This document shows positions 1 through 12,057 of a stretch of 64,000 nt of DNA, piece after piece. Under the pieces are notes generated by a model that saw nothing but the letters and a program-made list of their open reading frames with translations, was not told the origin of the DNA and searched no databases. Where the stretch lies: the NCBI GenBank assembly GCA_900708905.1, contig CAADRB010000007.1, forward strand, positions 3,580,550 to 3,644,549. The letters run 5' to 3'. The position numbers and the translations under genes were made by a program. The first letter of the stretch is position 1. Every line of letters begins with the position of its first letter. The DNA is from Hymenolepis diminuta. Taxonomy: Eukaryota > Platyhelminthes > Cestoda > Cyclophyllidea > Hymenolepididae.

Positions 1-1560
1 TTTATAGATTAGATAATCATTAAAGTCTATAACCGGCCTTAAAAGTTTGCGTATAGTGAACTATTCTTCAAACAAATAAATTACTTCGTTGTCCTTTAAA
101 TATTGAAATGCACTAAAAGTAGCTTTAATGACGTGATTAAAACTACTCTTAAAGTTCAATCAAAGTAGGCTTAAAAATCTTACCAGATGAATGATCTTCC
201 TAAAGGTTAACAGGAAAATAAGAACCTTTCGGATATGAGAAGACCAAGAATTAGGTAATACCACGTGTATACTAGACAACTGGATATGAACGAGAAGGGA
301 AATGAGGAATGGGCAGAAAAAGGCATTGGAATCAGAAGGGAAGTGAAAGCGTCACTACTGAGTGATGAAACCCGGATTGTGACAAAGGGTCTATTGAGTT
401 GACATGTTGTGTCGTTTGTTGATGAGCCATCGACAAATAGTTTACACAAAGGAATGAGTCAGTATATGCACACTGCACACCCTTCTATGTTTAGAATGTC
501 TAAAATATAAACATTGTTCTTCAATTCTCACTCTCACTGCACATCTAATTAGATTTTGCTAAAGTCCATTTCCACATCGTATTTGCATCAAAAGTAAAGA
601 AATCATAATCGATTAGATTGACTGATTGGGTGGAGTTTGGTGTGTTGCCACAAGCTACAAACTGCGTAATTGTATACTTCAAATAAAATAAAAGTAAATC
701 TAGATTTTATCAAGTATTATGTGATCGCAATATTTTCTCCGTCAATTTTCTTAAAGTTAACTGAGAATAAACTATCGTTTCTAAAAAATTGATGAGTTGT
801 TTCTAAACAGCACTCGAAGTTGGTTGGGAAAGACTGATACCGGTTCCCTTTCAAACTTAGTAAAGATTCCTGAATTAACTTCAAAATCATTCCTCTTTCT
901 TCATTAAACACCTAAGTAGTCGGATAGATGGATGATGGATTTTTCTGAGCTAGGTTGCAAATCTTGCTAGCTTATAACACCCAACGGTTCTGTGTCTATA
1001 AAAATTGGGGTAGCGCCATTGCCCACTCTTTTAAATTTGATTTATTTCAAGTAGCTTTCTTTCTTTCGGTATCAAAGGGGTTTTGCTTACTTTACGGTAT
1101 AAATAAACTCCAGTTTATTTGATGAAAACTAGTACCTTTTACAACTTTTATCCAATCATCCTCATATCTCAAGCGATCGATTTCTTTAAGACAAGGAGGC
1201 ACAAATCACAACTCAGACTAGAAATGTTAAGACCAAAATTTCCCTTTTCTCAGACAATGCTGTATTGAAAGCCCTACGTCCCCCTTCTACCCAAATCATG
1301 TCTATAATACAACTTGTTGATCCGACTTACCTAATAAATACCAAACAAACATAGGGGGTAAATAAATCAATAAACTATATGTAGCGTTTTGGAAACAGGG
1401 AAGAGATTTGAAACAAATAGAGTCAAATGTATACAATAACTAATAAACATCCAAAGAACACGTAGGCTAACGAGCTTTGTGGAGAGTGCACAAATAGCTG
1501 TTAACGCGAATTCATTAATGTGTAATAATTTTGTACCTTCACTTGTCTGTCTTACTTTAG
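1..1560. other. gene-free left flank, probable Cdc37 intron
   Basis: I see no supported coding sequence. Small ORFs on both strands show no family signature. Because a Cdc37 exon with a splice acceptor starts immediately to the right, this stretch is probably intronic and the N-terminal Cdc37 exons lie further left. A GA-rich segment around 207-420, read on the plus strand, resembles segments near 22770 and 45190 and may be an old dispersed repeat. Confidence 0.5.
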
Positions 1561-3795
1561 GTTCATCGATCCCGAGCCGGAATACCAGCGCATGTTTAAT
1601 GATGAACTGACGGCTTTTCGTGAGAGGATTCGTAATCGAGCTCGTGTCAAGTTGGCAGAAGCAATGCAAGAACTGGAAGAGGAGGAACGCCAAAAGCGCT
1701 TGGGTCCTGGGGGTCTTGACCCCCAGGAAGTCATGAATGAACTTCCCAAGGTAAGTAGGGTTTTAATTATAAGAATGAAAGTATGGGAAGGACATTCTCT
1801 TATTAAAAATACCCTGAATTGGCTGCTGCTTAGTCGGTCTAGTTGGTTGTTTTGAGATTTGATTGTTCGTTGTTGAGTTTCAAATCCATGACTTCCAATT
1901 TAGTGGTTTTGTACACTTTGAAAGTTAAATCAGGATTAGCATCAAGAAGTCCATTTGGATAGGGGGATGTATAAATATCAATGTAACATTTCTTGAAGGA
2001 AGGGAGGACGAAATTAGTTGATTTTAGTCACCAAAATTAAACGTCTCTTCAGTTCAGATTTTTTTTCAGTTGGAGCTTAGCTTACTTATCTGCTAGTTAA
2101 AAATTTGTGCACTAAATGCAATTTTTTTCCCCAAAAGTAAATGTATTCATTCCTACCTAATATCTTCATAATCGTTTTTCCCATCAGCAGATTTCAACCT
2201 GTGTGACAGTAGATGACATTATCAGAGATATGTTATCATGTGTATGAAGGCGATAATTTTAAGCTGACATCTAAGTAATGTGGAATAAGAATAAATCTAG
2301 ATTAGGTCTTTGACATTATGTAACTTAAAGCAAAGTAAATTGAAGGGTGTTTGGCAGAAGCATACCTCCTGTTTATTTTTAGCATTATGGATTTTGATAA
2401 GTGAAAAATGCTCTTTCCATTCCTCGCCTAATTCGAAGATCTGACATAAACGAACCATTTGCTTATTAATTAATTTAGCTATTTTTACTAAAGAAAAAAA
2501 GTTGTAGTCACCAACAAATGATATCACAATTTAATGTTTTTTGTTTCAACTGTGTCCATTCGTGTGTTTGGTACCCTCTTTAGTTCTTTGTTGCTCGTTT
2601 AAATTACTCACTTTCAATTAATCAAACACCCCAATATTGTGTTGCGATGTTCCAGACACGCCCAATTTTCCAGACAGCCATGCGTGGCAGTCTGTTAACT
2701 ACTCTACTCGTTGTCTGGCCTGGCTTCGATTATCACTTAATGCTAATTGTATATTCAGCAAGTAGTTGAATACCTGAAGTGGTAAGTTGGCTTACGGGAA
2801 TAATTCGAGCCAGTGACATTGTGGTCAACGTGTAAGTTATTTGTTGGGAGTCACAAGTTCGATACTTATCGCTCCTCATCCAGTAAACATCATGAAAACG
2901 TGTACTTTTTAGTACTGGTTAAGTGAGTGATAGCAGAATTCCATTTTCTGGTTACTGGTATGAGTAAACGGTTAGGAATGCCAGAGATACAGTGGTCAAC
3001 GTAACCGAGAACGATGCTCGTTGGTACACACCCAATGACGACGATTATGGCTAATTATGACCGAGAAGAGGATAGTAGAATGTTAGATTTTCTTAAGAGT
3101 GGATCCAGGATACCTCTCCTATCAAGAGCAGGGGTCGTTAATGCCTTAATGAGCTGGGTAAGCTTTTATAGCAGAAGTGGTGTAGTGGTCACTGTGTATG
3201 CCTTCAGTTAAAGGTCACTGATTTTGATCAAATGAACGGTATGATTAACCATATTGATTAGTATTGGTTAGGCGGAAAATGGAAGAACGCGGGTTCATCA
3301 CCAGAGAGGTTCTAAAAGGGTTGTTGGAAGCACATTTCACCAATTTTGGAATCATGACATCATAGACACTCGACAAGACCAAGAAGTGATCATGAGAGGG
3401 TAGAAAACCTGGAAGTGAGAGGTGTGAATAGCTGTAGCTAATGTGTATTGAATGATACGAGCCTTGATGTCAGTTATTGCATGTACAAAAAAAATATCTT
3501 GGCTATTTCTGTTTTATAGGAACTGCAGGAATGCTTCCTTTCTCGAGATGTTGATATGTTGAAGAGAACACTGGAAGCAATGGACCCTAAAGATGCTTCA
3601 ATGTATCTCAAAAAGTGCATCGATTCCGGTCTCTGGGTTGAGAATGCGAATGCAGCTGAAGGCGAAAGTGAGGGGCAAATTGAAGAATTGAAGACTGATG
3701 ATGAAGAGGAAACCGGTGAAGGGGATAAAAGGGAGGCAAAAGCGTCTCCTACAAAACCGAATGATGTAGCTGCAGCAACTACGTCCAGTGCTTAA
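1561..3795 (+). CDS. Hsp90 co-chaperone Cdc37, C-terminal part (two exons, 5' incomplete)
   Basis: Cdc37 loads protein kinases onto Hsp90 in the cytosol. Two exons are visible: 1561-1750 and 3520-3795, separated by a 1769-nt GT-AG intron (AAG|gtaagt ... tttatag|GAA). The first base of the first exon completes a codon begun in an upstream exon. Together they encode about 154 residues covering the end of the Hsp90-binding domain and the whole C-terminal domain. The invariant block EEEERQKRLGPGGLDP sits near residues 41-56 of this part, and CIDSGLWV is in the second exon; both are family hallmarks. The tail after that is acidic and low in complexity, as in other Cdc37 proteins, and ends at TAA 3793-3795. 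An AATAAA lies near 4077. The kinase-binding N-terminal domain is not in the window. The intron carries a SINE copy. The family call is very secure; the missing 5' exons make the entry partial. Confidence 0.95.
2811..2970 (+). repeat. tRNA-derived SINE copy
   Basis: A tRNA-like head (gtgacattgtggtcaacgtg, then a B-box-like caagttcgatac) is followed by the family's tail with gcagaattcc...ttctggttac. It is diverged and lies inside the Cdc37 intron. It was assigned by resemblance to the better copies at 45690-45855 and 46670-46915. Confidence 0.5.
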
Positions 3796-5035
3796 ATGGT
3801 CCGTTTTGTTTACCCGTAACTCAGCATTCCCCGCTTCTTGTTGTGTAAAATGGCTCTATTCTAAAAAAATCGGTTTATTAACATATTGTCTGGAAGGAAA
3901 GATGCTAAAACAGTGCTTTATTCTAACATGATTGCGCTTGTTTGACTTCCGAAGTGATGCATGTTATCTAACATCAGTTTAACAAATCATTCGATCTTCA
4001 TAAAACTACAGCTAATAAGACTCCATAAGGAAGAGAAAGAAGACTTGTAGCTCAAACTACGGTTTCCTACTAAGAAAATAAATTTACTTATATAGGATTG
4101 GGTGGGTATGTGATATATGGTTAGCCGTTAACTGCTGCGATGGGTTCTCCACAGGTGGTCACACATATCCGTGTATGAGCGTGATAATCCAACAATCGAT
4201 AATCCGGTTCCTGCTACATGAAGCTTGTGCGTGCCTAGGGCACCGATATTATTCGATTAGACTTCTAACACACTTCCTTTACTTTTCTAGAAAGTGGGGG
4301 AGACGACAGCTGGTAATGTAATTGTAAGTCTGTTTTTCCTTACTTTTTCTAACATAATGTTAAAAGTTCAAATTAAAAGCTAAAGGGAGGGACTGGATCA
4401 AAGTGTGGGAAAACTCTTATTTAAAAAAACGCTTTATCCCTCTAAAAATGCATTTATTGGTGATTCATTGTGCGTATTTTTAATACAATTATGACAGGTT
4501 TTAAAAGGCTGGAAACATCTAAATTTAATCGATGGAACTTAGTCTTACTTGGGGACGTTGTATTAACTGTCAGGCTTAGGTTTATCGTTTTGTCCTGCCC
4601 GTCGAACCTGCACTGTGTGACTCATCCCTCACTTTTCTCTTCGTACCCTTTCACTTACCAGAGAGGCTGATAAATGTCTTCTTTGTTTTAGACAGATTCA
4701 ATTATTTACGTCATGTGTCTCTATCTAGTGCTGTGAATAGGCGGTAACCTATAGCAAGATTTATCTCTAAACTGGAAAAAAGTTGCGTATTCTCTGAATG
4801 AATATTGATTCATTTATATATTTTGTGCATAGTCTATGTAGGCACTTTATATAGAATTCACTAATAATAACTTACCAAGGATGAAGCAGAGTAGGACGAT
4901 ATTCTGTGAATTTCACAAAAATGATTTTTTAAGAGTGGGTTCATTTGTGAGATAAATTTCACTGACCGTCGCTAACGTCATCGGGAAAAAAAAACGAATT
5001 AGAGCGACAAGATTGACTCTTCTTGATTAAATAAT
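3796..5035. other. Cdc37 3' UTR and intergenic DNA
   Basis: The first 290 bases probably hold the Cdc37 3' UTR, with an AATAAA at about 4077-4082. A stretch near 4150-4180 contains ccacaggtggtcacac, which resembles a short segment of the LTR1 family, but too little is shared to call a copy. Nothing else is recognisable. Confidence 0.4.
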
Positions 5036-5300
5036 GCCGTCCAATAAGCACTGAACATCGCAGACAAGCATTTGGCCCAATCCTGGGGACGAGTCGTGAA
5101 ATTTGAATTTTGGAACGTAGAATATATTGTACAATAGTCCAGAAATCAAATGAACTAAGACTCTGAACTTGCTCTCAGAATCTTCTTGATCCCCTCCCTT
5201 CTATCAATTGTTGGACTTACCGTTATTGGATGCAGTTGCCTCCCACAGTTAAAAAATCGTGAAAATTTTTCTAACTTTGTGGGTAATATCAATAAAAACC
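5036..5300 (+). repeat. dispersed repeat A, copy 1
   Basis: The stretch begins near ccgtccaataagcactgaac and runs through gaattttggaacgt, attgtacaa, gctctcagaatc, ttggactt and cagttgcctcccacagtt. The same ordered blocks occur at 19890-20125, 30231-30510 and 54270-54900. The family has no coding capacity I can see and no terminal repeats I can define. It could be a MITE, a SINE or the 3' end of a longer element. Confidence 0.65.
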
Positions 5301-6128
5301 CATTATACCTTAACAACCAGCCATTTGGTCTAACAAAGTCTTCACTCATACCCAAATCTCCGTACTTAGCTCAGCTTATGTCTATATTCTTTCTTTAAGG
5401 AACGTTTATTCATATCAACGCATTTCTGATATTGTTATTGTTCCCATTGTATGTAGGGTTTTTGACCAACTTCATGAATTCCCATTGTCAGTAAATGACG
5501 ATAACAAATTAGTAGATTCTTTCATCACCGATTTCGTTCATTCTAAAAGATTTGAGTTTTCCACAAGTAATCCTAATATTTGAAGCGATTTACGGTTACA
5601 AATCAAGATGAGTCACCTTACTAATTCAGAAATTGATATATACAGCTTTGCAAACCAGTAAGAAAAGCGCTAAAAGTAATAGGTTCGATATTTTGAATTT
5701 CCTGCCTTGTGAAACTCGCATACACATTACGGAATGTACATTGATTTCGAGGACCTTCAATTCCAAAAGCCATCACAGCGACCAGCGGCACCCACTCGAA
5801 AGATCTGTTTCTGCCTATTCTCCTAATTCGGACGGGAAATTATTTGTTATCGAGACATGAATTAGCGTGGTTAGCACGACTCAAAACCTTAGCATTCAAC
5901 ATTACTAAATTACACCGAAACTGGTATCTCAACTTTAGTAAATACAACTGCCGCCGACTTGCAAATAGTAAAACAAAAATCGAGTTAGATTTAACCTAAC
6001 CAAATTTGGTCACCCCAAAGTTACTATGCCGAAAACGCTGACTCTTGACGGGACGGAAAAAGACGATTTAAAACGAACAATTTACACAACCAAGTTAACA
6101 AAACCATCAAACGTGAGTACGACATTGA

Positions 6129-6134
6129 TTTATT
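6129..6134 (-). promoter_or_regulatory. cyclophilin poly(A) signal
   Basis: AATAAA on the minus strand, about 40 bases beyond the cyclophilin stop codon, well placed for 3' end formation. Confidence 0.6.
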
Positions 6135-6173
6135 AGCGGACATAATGCAACAGAAACAGATCTCTAGATCTGT

Positions 6174-6726
6174 CTACAATTCGCCACAATCCTCAATTTT
6201 CACTACTTTGGAGGTTTCCCCAGATTGAGAACCGACACTTGCTATCGCGTCAACGACTGTAGTTCCCTCCGCAACCTCGCCGAAAACAACGTGTTTCTTA
6301 TTAAGCCAACTAGTTTCATTGAGAGTGATGAAGAACTGCGAGCCATTCGTATTGGGGCCGGCATTGGCCATGGAGAGCAAGTATGGCTTGTCATGCTTGT
6401 AAATGAAGTTTTCATCCTCAAACTTATCGCCATAGATACTCCTGCCACCAGTGCCATTATGGTTTGTGAAATCACCTCCTTGGCACATAAAGCCCGGAAT
6501 CACACGGTGGAAAGTCGAGCCCTTGTATCCGAAACCCTTCTCACCGGTGCAAAGGGCACGAAAATTTTCGGCAGTTTTGGGAACCTCAGGATAAAGCTAA
6601 AAACATTCAGTTAATTTTAAAAGAAGGCATTCATACATTGAAAACGATGCGGCCCTTACCCTCGCCGCCAACAGAGATATCAAAGAAACACTGCTTCATC
6701 GCTCTAGCTCTTTGAATGAACGCCAT
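6174..6726 (-). CDS. cyclophilin A-type peptidyl-prolyl cis-trans isomerase
   Basis: Catalyses proline cis-trans isomerisation and is the cyclosporin-binding fold; the single-domain form is normally cytosolic. Exon 1 is 6726-6637 (30 codons, from an ATG followed by about 12 extra residues before [10 protein letters not shown]). Exon 2 is 6596-6174. They are joined across a 40-nt intron (AAT|gtatga ... tttttag|CTT). The product is about 170 residues, slightly longer than the usual 165 because of the N-terminal extension. Active-site motifs are present: [16 protein letters not shown] (the catalytic Arg, Phe and Gln), NGSQFFITL, and [12 protein letters not shown] (the Trp and His of the pocket). 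The protein ends EDCGEL. There is no signal peptide or ER-retention sequence. The gene converges with Cdc37 but shares no sequence with it. Function follows from the family; the exact paralogue name is not certain. Confidence 0.95.
6597..6636 (-). other. 40-nt intron of cyclophilin
   Basis: A very short GT-AG intron (gtatga ... tttttag). It falls between two conserved cyclophilin blocks, GRIVFN and [16 protein letters not shown], so the joint is constrained by the protein. Confidence 0.9.
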
Positions 6727-8534
6727 CTTAGGCCTTATAAAACGTAAACAAGTTCAAAATGGCCGATATTTAGAACAAAATATAAGTAAGCCGGTGGATA
6801 ATTTTACTGCTAAGAGCTATATATTTTTTAATTTAATATGAACCCAAAATAGCTTTAATTTATGCTGGTTATAATTTTTTGTTAATTTAGGTTAACCGCT
6901 GGAGGAGGAATGGTATATTAACTGATACAGTATTTTTAACGTCACCTATTTTAAATAAACAGCTTTATGTATGTATTGATTTTTCCGAAAATTCACATAA
7001 TAAATCATATATATTTTGGATTCTCCACAAGTTTCGCGTATTCCGGTCTATTCTTATAATGGAAGAAAGACATTATTGACTGTAGATTTACAACAGTTTT
7101 TAGTTATAAATAAATGCAATTAAACTCATGAGCCTTAAGTCTACATCACAGCAAAATTATTTATCTAGATTTTTGACAAATATTTTTCTTTCTTTCAAAA
7201 TAATTTCACTTGTTTATTAGGTGATTTGCTTCATGTCCTTTATCAAGGTATTTGGATATACTTGTACTTTGTTCTTACATATAAACCGTATTTTAAATCG
7301 TCAAATCTTACAAAGTGAGAGGTAGTATAAGTAAATACAGAAGGGGACAAATAAACGCACAAAATTATTCGGATGTATAATAAATCTAATTTTTCAGTTA
7401 ACTCGATTATGAAGTGATGGTGACTTAAATACTAAGACTGATACAAATATACTGCGCTTATTAATCTTTGTAGAATTCAAAATTAAAGTGGTGCATTCAA
7501 CCTGAGTTATATAATATATATTATGTATATTGTAATATGATATAATATTGGATAATATATCAAACAAGTATTAAACTTTGGCCTTGGATTGTTAATTTAC
7601 AAAATTTTCGCTCGATTAAATTTAAGCTTGTGAGTTACATTAATCATGGCTAACATCCCTTCCGAAATAATGTCAGTTTAGATGCATTTGAGATTTAAAA
7701 TGCCTCGGAATTAATGTTTTTCTGATTCCACAAGCGTCAAAGACTTCTATTTAATAAATTTGCCAAATAGTGTGATGAAGAATCGAAGAAGATTTCTGTA
7801 AACGAATACCTAACGCTAAACTTAAAATACCAGAAATCAGCCTCTCCAAGCTAAGAAACTGGAAGAGAACTAAAGGAAAACATTTTCTATCCGAATGAAA
7901 GTGGAACATAAAAACCGAACCTCATGAATATTGAACTTGTAATTCCTATTCATTTTCAGATCAAAATTTCAAATGTTCTAAAGTACAATCCGTTTCACTA
8001 CATACAAATAAATCGATTATTATTACAGATTGTTCATGCATCCATTTTAAACGATTTTTCCTATTCAAAAGTTTTCTTAACTGAAAAATAGATTCAACAG
8101 TTCAAATTTAATCCCATTTTTCTTAAACTATATTATTTCGTTCATTTTTCAGTTTGACCTACGAACAAGTCCAATCAGTTGCTAAATTCAGTTATGAAAT
8201 ATAATCAGCTTAATTTCAAAAATCCCTCATGTTCAAACTACTATATAAGTCAATGAAAGAATTGACAAATTTTATTCTCACTTCACCCGCGATTTATAGT
8301 GCCTTGCTTTCGTGCTATCCTTATTTCTAAACTTTTGTTCCGGCTTCACCGGACGTCGTAAAGAGTAAATTTTTGAAAACTTTCCTAACAATTAATGTTA
8401 ATATTAATTGTGCATCAAATTTAGGACTTTTGTCTTAATTTAAAGAACAAGATTGGGTTTGCTTAGCCTAAAAGAACGGTGCATCAACAGAAAAATAAAG
8501 TCTGTCCAGTACTACGGCTTATAGTCTGAGTCCA
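6727..8534. other. intergenic, AT-rich, nothing recognised
   Basis: No coding region is supported. The most AT-rich part is about 7505-7565, a run of ta/tat steps that is simple-sequence-like. The promoter of the minus-strand cyclophilin should lie in the first few hundred bases, but no clear TATA box can be assigned. Confidence 0.4.
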
Positions 8535-9359
8535 TAAATTGAAGATGTCATGATCACCAAACCACATGACGGCAATATTTACGATGTGGAAACCGGGAAG
8601 GACACAATCAATTCAGACCAGGAGGGTTTGATTTATGAAATTGTAAAAGACATCATTTTAAAGTGGTCTTGATGCAATTAATTTTTTGTATTCTAAACCA
8701 TACAGGTCTCTAACTTTGAAATAGTCTGTGATCCCCCAATGTAGTGCAACGACACAAAAGAAACAATCAGGATATTATCCCCATGTACTCTCAGAACTCG
8801 ATGACATTTCTCTCGTCTCTTGGTCGATCTCGGACCGATGATCAATTCTAGGAACGGAAGTGCTACATATAAGAAAACACTATTTTCTCCGAAAATAATT
8901 CTCATATTTTTTCCACTTTAAGAGACCCTAATGTGTGAAAAACAAATACTGGGTATTAGACAAAATCATGGCTGACCAAAGGGTTCGCCCCCAATCCCCA
9001 AAATGGATTCCCATATTTCGACGGGAGATGCTATAACCAGCAGATGTCTATCAATACCTGGCGATTAGAAATGATTGATTGGCGATAAGATCTCCACTGT
9101 AGTGTCCACAGGTGGTCCCGCTGTGTGTTTGCGTGTTTAAAAATAAATATCTGAACAGCTGTCGATCATCACGTCGAGACATCGACGACGAGACATAACT
9201 GAGGTCTGACGAAGAAATGTTTTGCCTATAAGCCCGATTTACTCATAAATAAATTATGGTGGCTTGTCCGCCACCTCTGAACTGATATGCCGATATGAGT
9301 GATTTGAATAATTCCATCTATTCGATCAATGTTCCCCGGTATACTATAACGTTATTACA
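8535..9359 (+). mobile_element. LTR1-family retrotransposon, 3' fragment with LTR
   Basis: From about 8535 this parallels the 3' internal region of the element at 50673-53259 (shared blocks: catgacggcaatatttacgatgt, cagaccaggagggtttgattt, aagaaaacactattttctcc). A purine-rich stretch (acgggaga) then leads directly into an LTR at 9029-9359 that starts TGCTATAACC and ends GTTATTACA. No left LTR or 5' internal region is found upstream, so the copy is 5'-truncated or was rearranged. No open reading frame survives. Confidence 0.75.
9029..9359 (+). repeat. LTR1 family, LTR of the 3' fragment
   Basis: 331 bp with TG...CA ends, containing the family core gatgtctatcaatacctggcgatt, the block tccacaggtggtcccgctgtgtg, a weakened TATA region and an AATAAA (ataaataaatta). 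The right flank GAAGA has no matching left duplicate because the 5' part is missing. Confidence 0.8.
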
Positions 9360-9441
9360 GAAGAGATGTGAAAACAATATCTCATTGGAAGGAATGTCTT
9401 TGAAATAATCCTAGCAAATAGGGTTTTCTTACTGTATAATC

Positions 9442-11020
9442 CGCCCTTCTCTGTAAGATATCGTAACCGACTCTTAGATTCCCTAAGACATTACATTAAT
9501 TACAAACACGACCCGACAACACCACAATACAAAACGACTCAAAACACTATTTCAGCATAAGACGTACGTTTTCGTATCGATAGGTCGATTAATATTATGC
9601 TCCATTTACAACCGTAATGTAAATAAATTCGTTCGAATAAAAGGGAACTATAAGAAGCTGGAATCAGAAGGTGGAGGATAAAGAATCTTACATATAAGAG
9701 TTATTTTGAGAAAATATTATTTTCTTATATGTAACAATTACCCAGGGACATATTGACATTGGTGTCTTCTGTCTGAAACTTCTCGCTGTCACATTCCAAA
9801 ATAGAACCGAAATACGAACAAAGTCAACTTAACTGTTCTGTAGAACGAGCAGTAAATGAACTCTTTCATGATTTCTTTTCAATAAAATTATGTTAAACTG
9901 AAATATCCAACACGGTCTTGGGCAAAAAGCAGTACTGTAAGAACAGAACTTTTGTTCTTATTAAACTGCTCAATATGTCTTTTCTCCTTTACGCATCTGC
10001 TGGTCATCTAACCTAGGAAAGACTGTCGTCAACTACTTTTAAAGTCGACATGCCGCTACGACGATGATAGCTTTGTCCAGATTCACCATCATGATGTCAA
10101 TAGCAATGCTCACCCGTATAATGATACGAACGGTAGACGACATATAATGTTTGATGTGAATTTTTCAGTACAAAACAGGGCATGAAATCTGTGGTCTTGA
10201 GTCGACAAGTAACTCAAGTACTATATTTAAACGAATTAATTGCTTCATTTCTAAATTATTAGTTAATGAAATCACCTATCTCATGTTGATGGTTTTTTAT
10301 TCTAATTAGTCTGAAGTTCAGTTTGTCGCAAGGTAATGAGCTAATGGAGTGAACAAACTGTACATTAATCAAATTTTTGTGGGCAATCATGACTGGTAAA
10401 CCAACTAATGAATAAAATCAATATTGGAGTCGAAGTCTGTTTGCCTATCATGTGGCTCACAAGCGTCGTCCAGTTTTTCTTACATCAGAACGTGTACTGA
10501 CAGAGAAAGGAGACTACTCACAGACCGAAATCAACCGAACTCAAGCAGAATATGTGATGTGTCTTTAAAGCGATTTGAAGAACTTACTCAGTGATTGACT
10601 GCCGAGGTAAAAGAATGCATACTTTGAAAAGTCAATTTAGGCGAAACACATTTTTTGAGACACCATGCAAATTTCCCAACCAATTTCTTTTTTGGTGTAG
10701 TTTACACCTTCGGGGTAGTGTTTAAATGTCTTTTTTAAAAACGTTTTTGCTACATACAAGAAAATAATAGTTTCTCCAAAAATGATTCTCATGTTAGATC
10801 ATTTATTTCTCCTCCTTTAATTTCCTTTCATTTGAACAAAATCATTAGCTTTACGGCTGTAAATGACGCATGATATAAATCGATCTATCGATACGAAAAC
10901 ATACGCCTCGTTTTTAACATGAAGGTTTGGATCGTTTTGTATTGTCGGGTTGTATTTATGACCTGTGCAATTTCTTATTGAATATAAGAGTCGATTAGGG
11001 TAGCCAACAGAGATAAGCAG
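9442..11020. repeat. diverged long inverted repeat (foldback-like)
   Basis: The left arm (9442-9735) is the reverse complement of the right arm (10749-11020) over roughly 270-295 bp with many substitutions. Matching landmarks in order are gactctta, acccgacaa, caatacaaaacga, cgttttcgtatcgata, catttac and ctattattttctt. The spacer is about 1 kb with no ORF. The inner edge of the arms shares a short block with the 3' internal region of the LTR1 elements. It may be a decayed foldback element or two LTR-element pieces inserted head to head. Confidence 0.6.
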
Positions 11021-11319
11021 ATCATAACAATTTTGCTCTTCTCTTTACCCCTCATTATAGTGAAATAAAACTTACAAAACTCCAGCTTTTTCCTCCACTT
11101 ATGTGTATAATCACGCGGTTAATGAATCTGTAACGACCTGCATTATTTGGGTTCGAGCAGATGCGTCAAGTGAGGGTGAATATTTTAAGGTCGGAAGAGG
11201 CAAGATGGAGTAATCAGGCAGTTAAAGTGTCAATTTATTCGTCTACAATCCCGTTTTTCCCTGCTTTCTAGCAATAACAAAGAGTTATTCATTTCCTTAT
11301 TGAATGCATGTCTAAATAT

Positions 11320-11466
11320 TCTCTTGTAAATACATATCTAGACCTAATTTACCTATGGATAACCTCGGGTGGCTTTCTGGCTACCTCCGTACTGATCTAG
11401 CAACTTGAGTGACATGACTTATTGCAACCATTCGGTTGATGTGCTCCCATCCATATAACTTCACTA
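11320..11466 (+). repeat. LTR1 family, 3' LTR fragment
   Basis: Aligns to the 3' half of the LTR: acctaatttac..., gggtggctttctggc...cctccgtactgatct, gagtgacatgactta, ttgatgtg, ending ttcactaca. The 5' half is absent. Confidence 0.6.
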
Positions 11467-11730
11467 CATAAAAAATTTAAATATTCCTAGTATTTTGCAC
11501 TTTTACAAACGATAATCTTATAAAAGTAATTCCACTATGTACTGCAACCTTTGTTTTGTGGTAAAATAATCACGTTCATTTATTAAAGTTCAGATCATCC
11601 TATGGATATATTTTTAATTGGAATCCAGACTGGGCATTTGTTTTTCTTCCGTGAAAGATTGAGAAAATATACACTCTACTGGCTGGAAGCTGGAAATCAT
11701 AAGATAAATATAATAAAAAAGTTTTGCAAG

Positions 11731-12057
11731 TGATGTAGCCAGCAGATGTCTATCAATACCTGGCGATTAGAAACGATTGACTGGCGATAAGATCTCCTCT
11801 GTAGTGTCCACAGGTGGTCCCGCTGTGTGTTTGCGTGTTTGCACACAGATACCTAAACAGATTTTAATCATTACGCCGAGATTCCAATGACGAGACACGA
11901 TCGATGCCTAACGAAGAAATGTTTGTATATAAAACTGATTTACTTATTAATAAATTATGGTGGCTTGTCCGCCACCTCTGAACTGATCTGAAGACATGAA
12001 TGACTTGACTAATTTTATCTAATCGATCGATGGAATAACAGAAATAATGTTATTACA
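11731..12057 (+). repeat. LTR1 family, solo LTR
   Basis: 327 bp starting TGATGTAGCCAGCAG and ending TTATTACA, with the core, the ccacaggtggtcccgctgtgtg block, a TATA-like tatataaaac and AATAAA. No internal region is on either side. The flanks (GCAAG left, GTATT right) do not match, so recombination between two elements or later mutation is likely. Confidence 0.8.

Noticed and set aside
207..449. 80-codon minus-strand ORF with similarity in composition to the ORF at 22738-22980
   Set aside because: The similarity is mainly pyrimidine-rich composition and a short ccacgtgtata; not enough to call a conserved protein.
4140..4190. LTR1 copy at ccacaggtggtcacac
   Set aside because: The shared block is under 20 bases and the neighbouring LTR blocks are absent.
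6225..6614. 129-codon plus-strand ORF
   Set aside because: It is antisense to the cyclophilin exons, which carry the conserved protein motifs; the plus reading has none.
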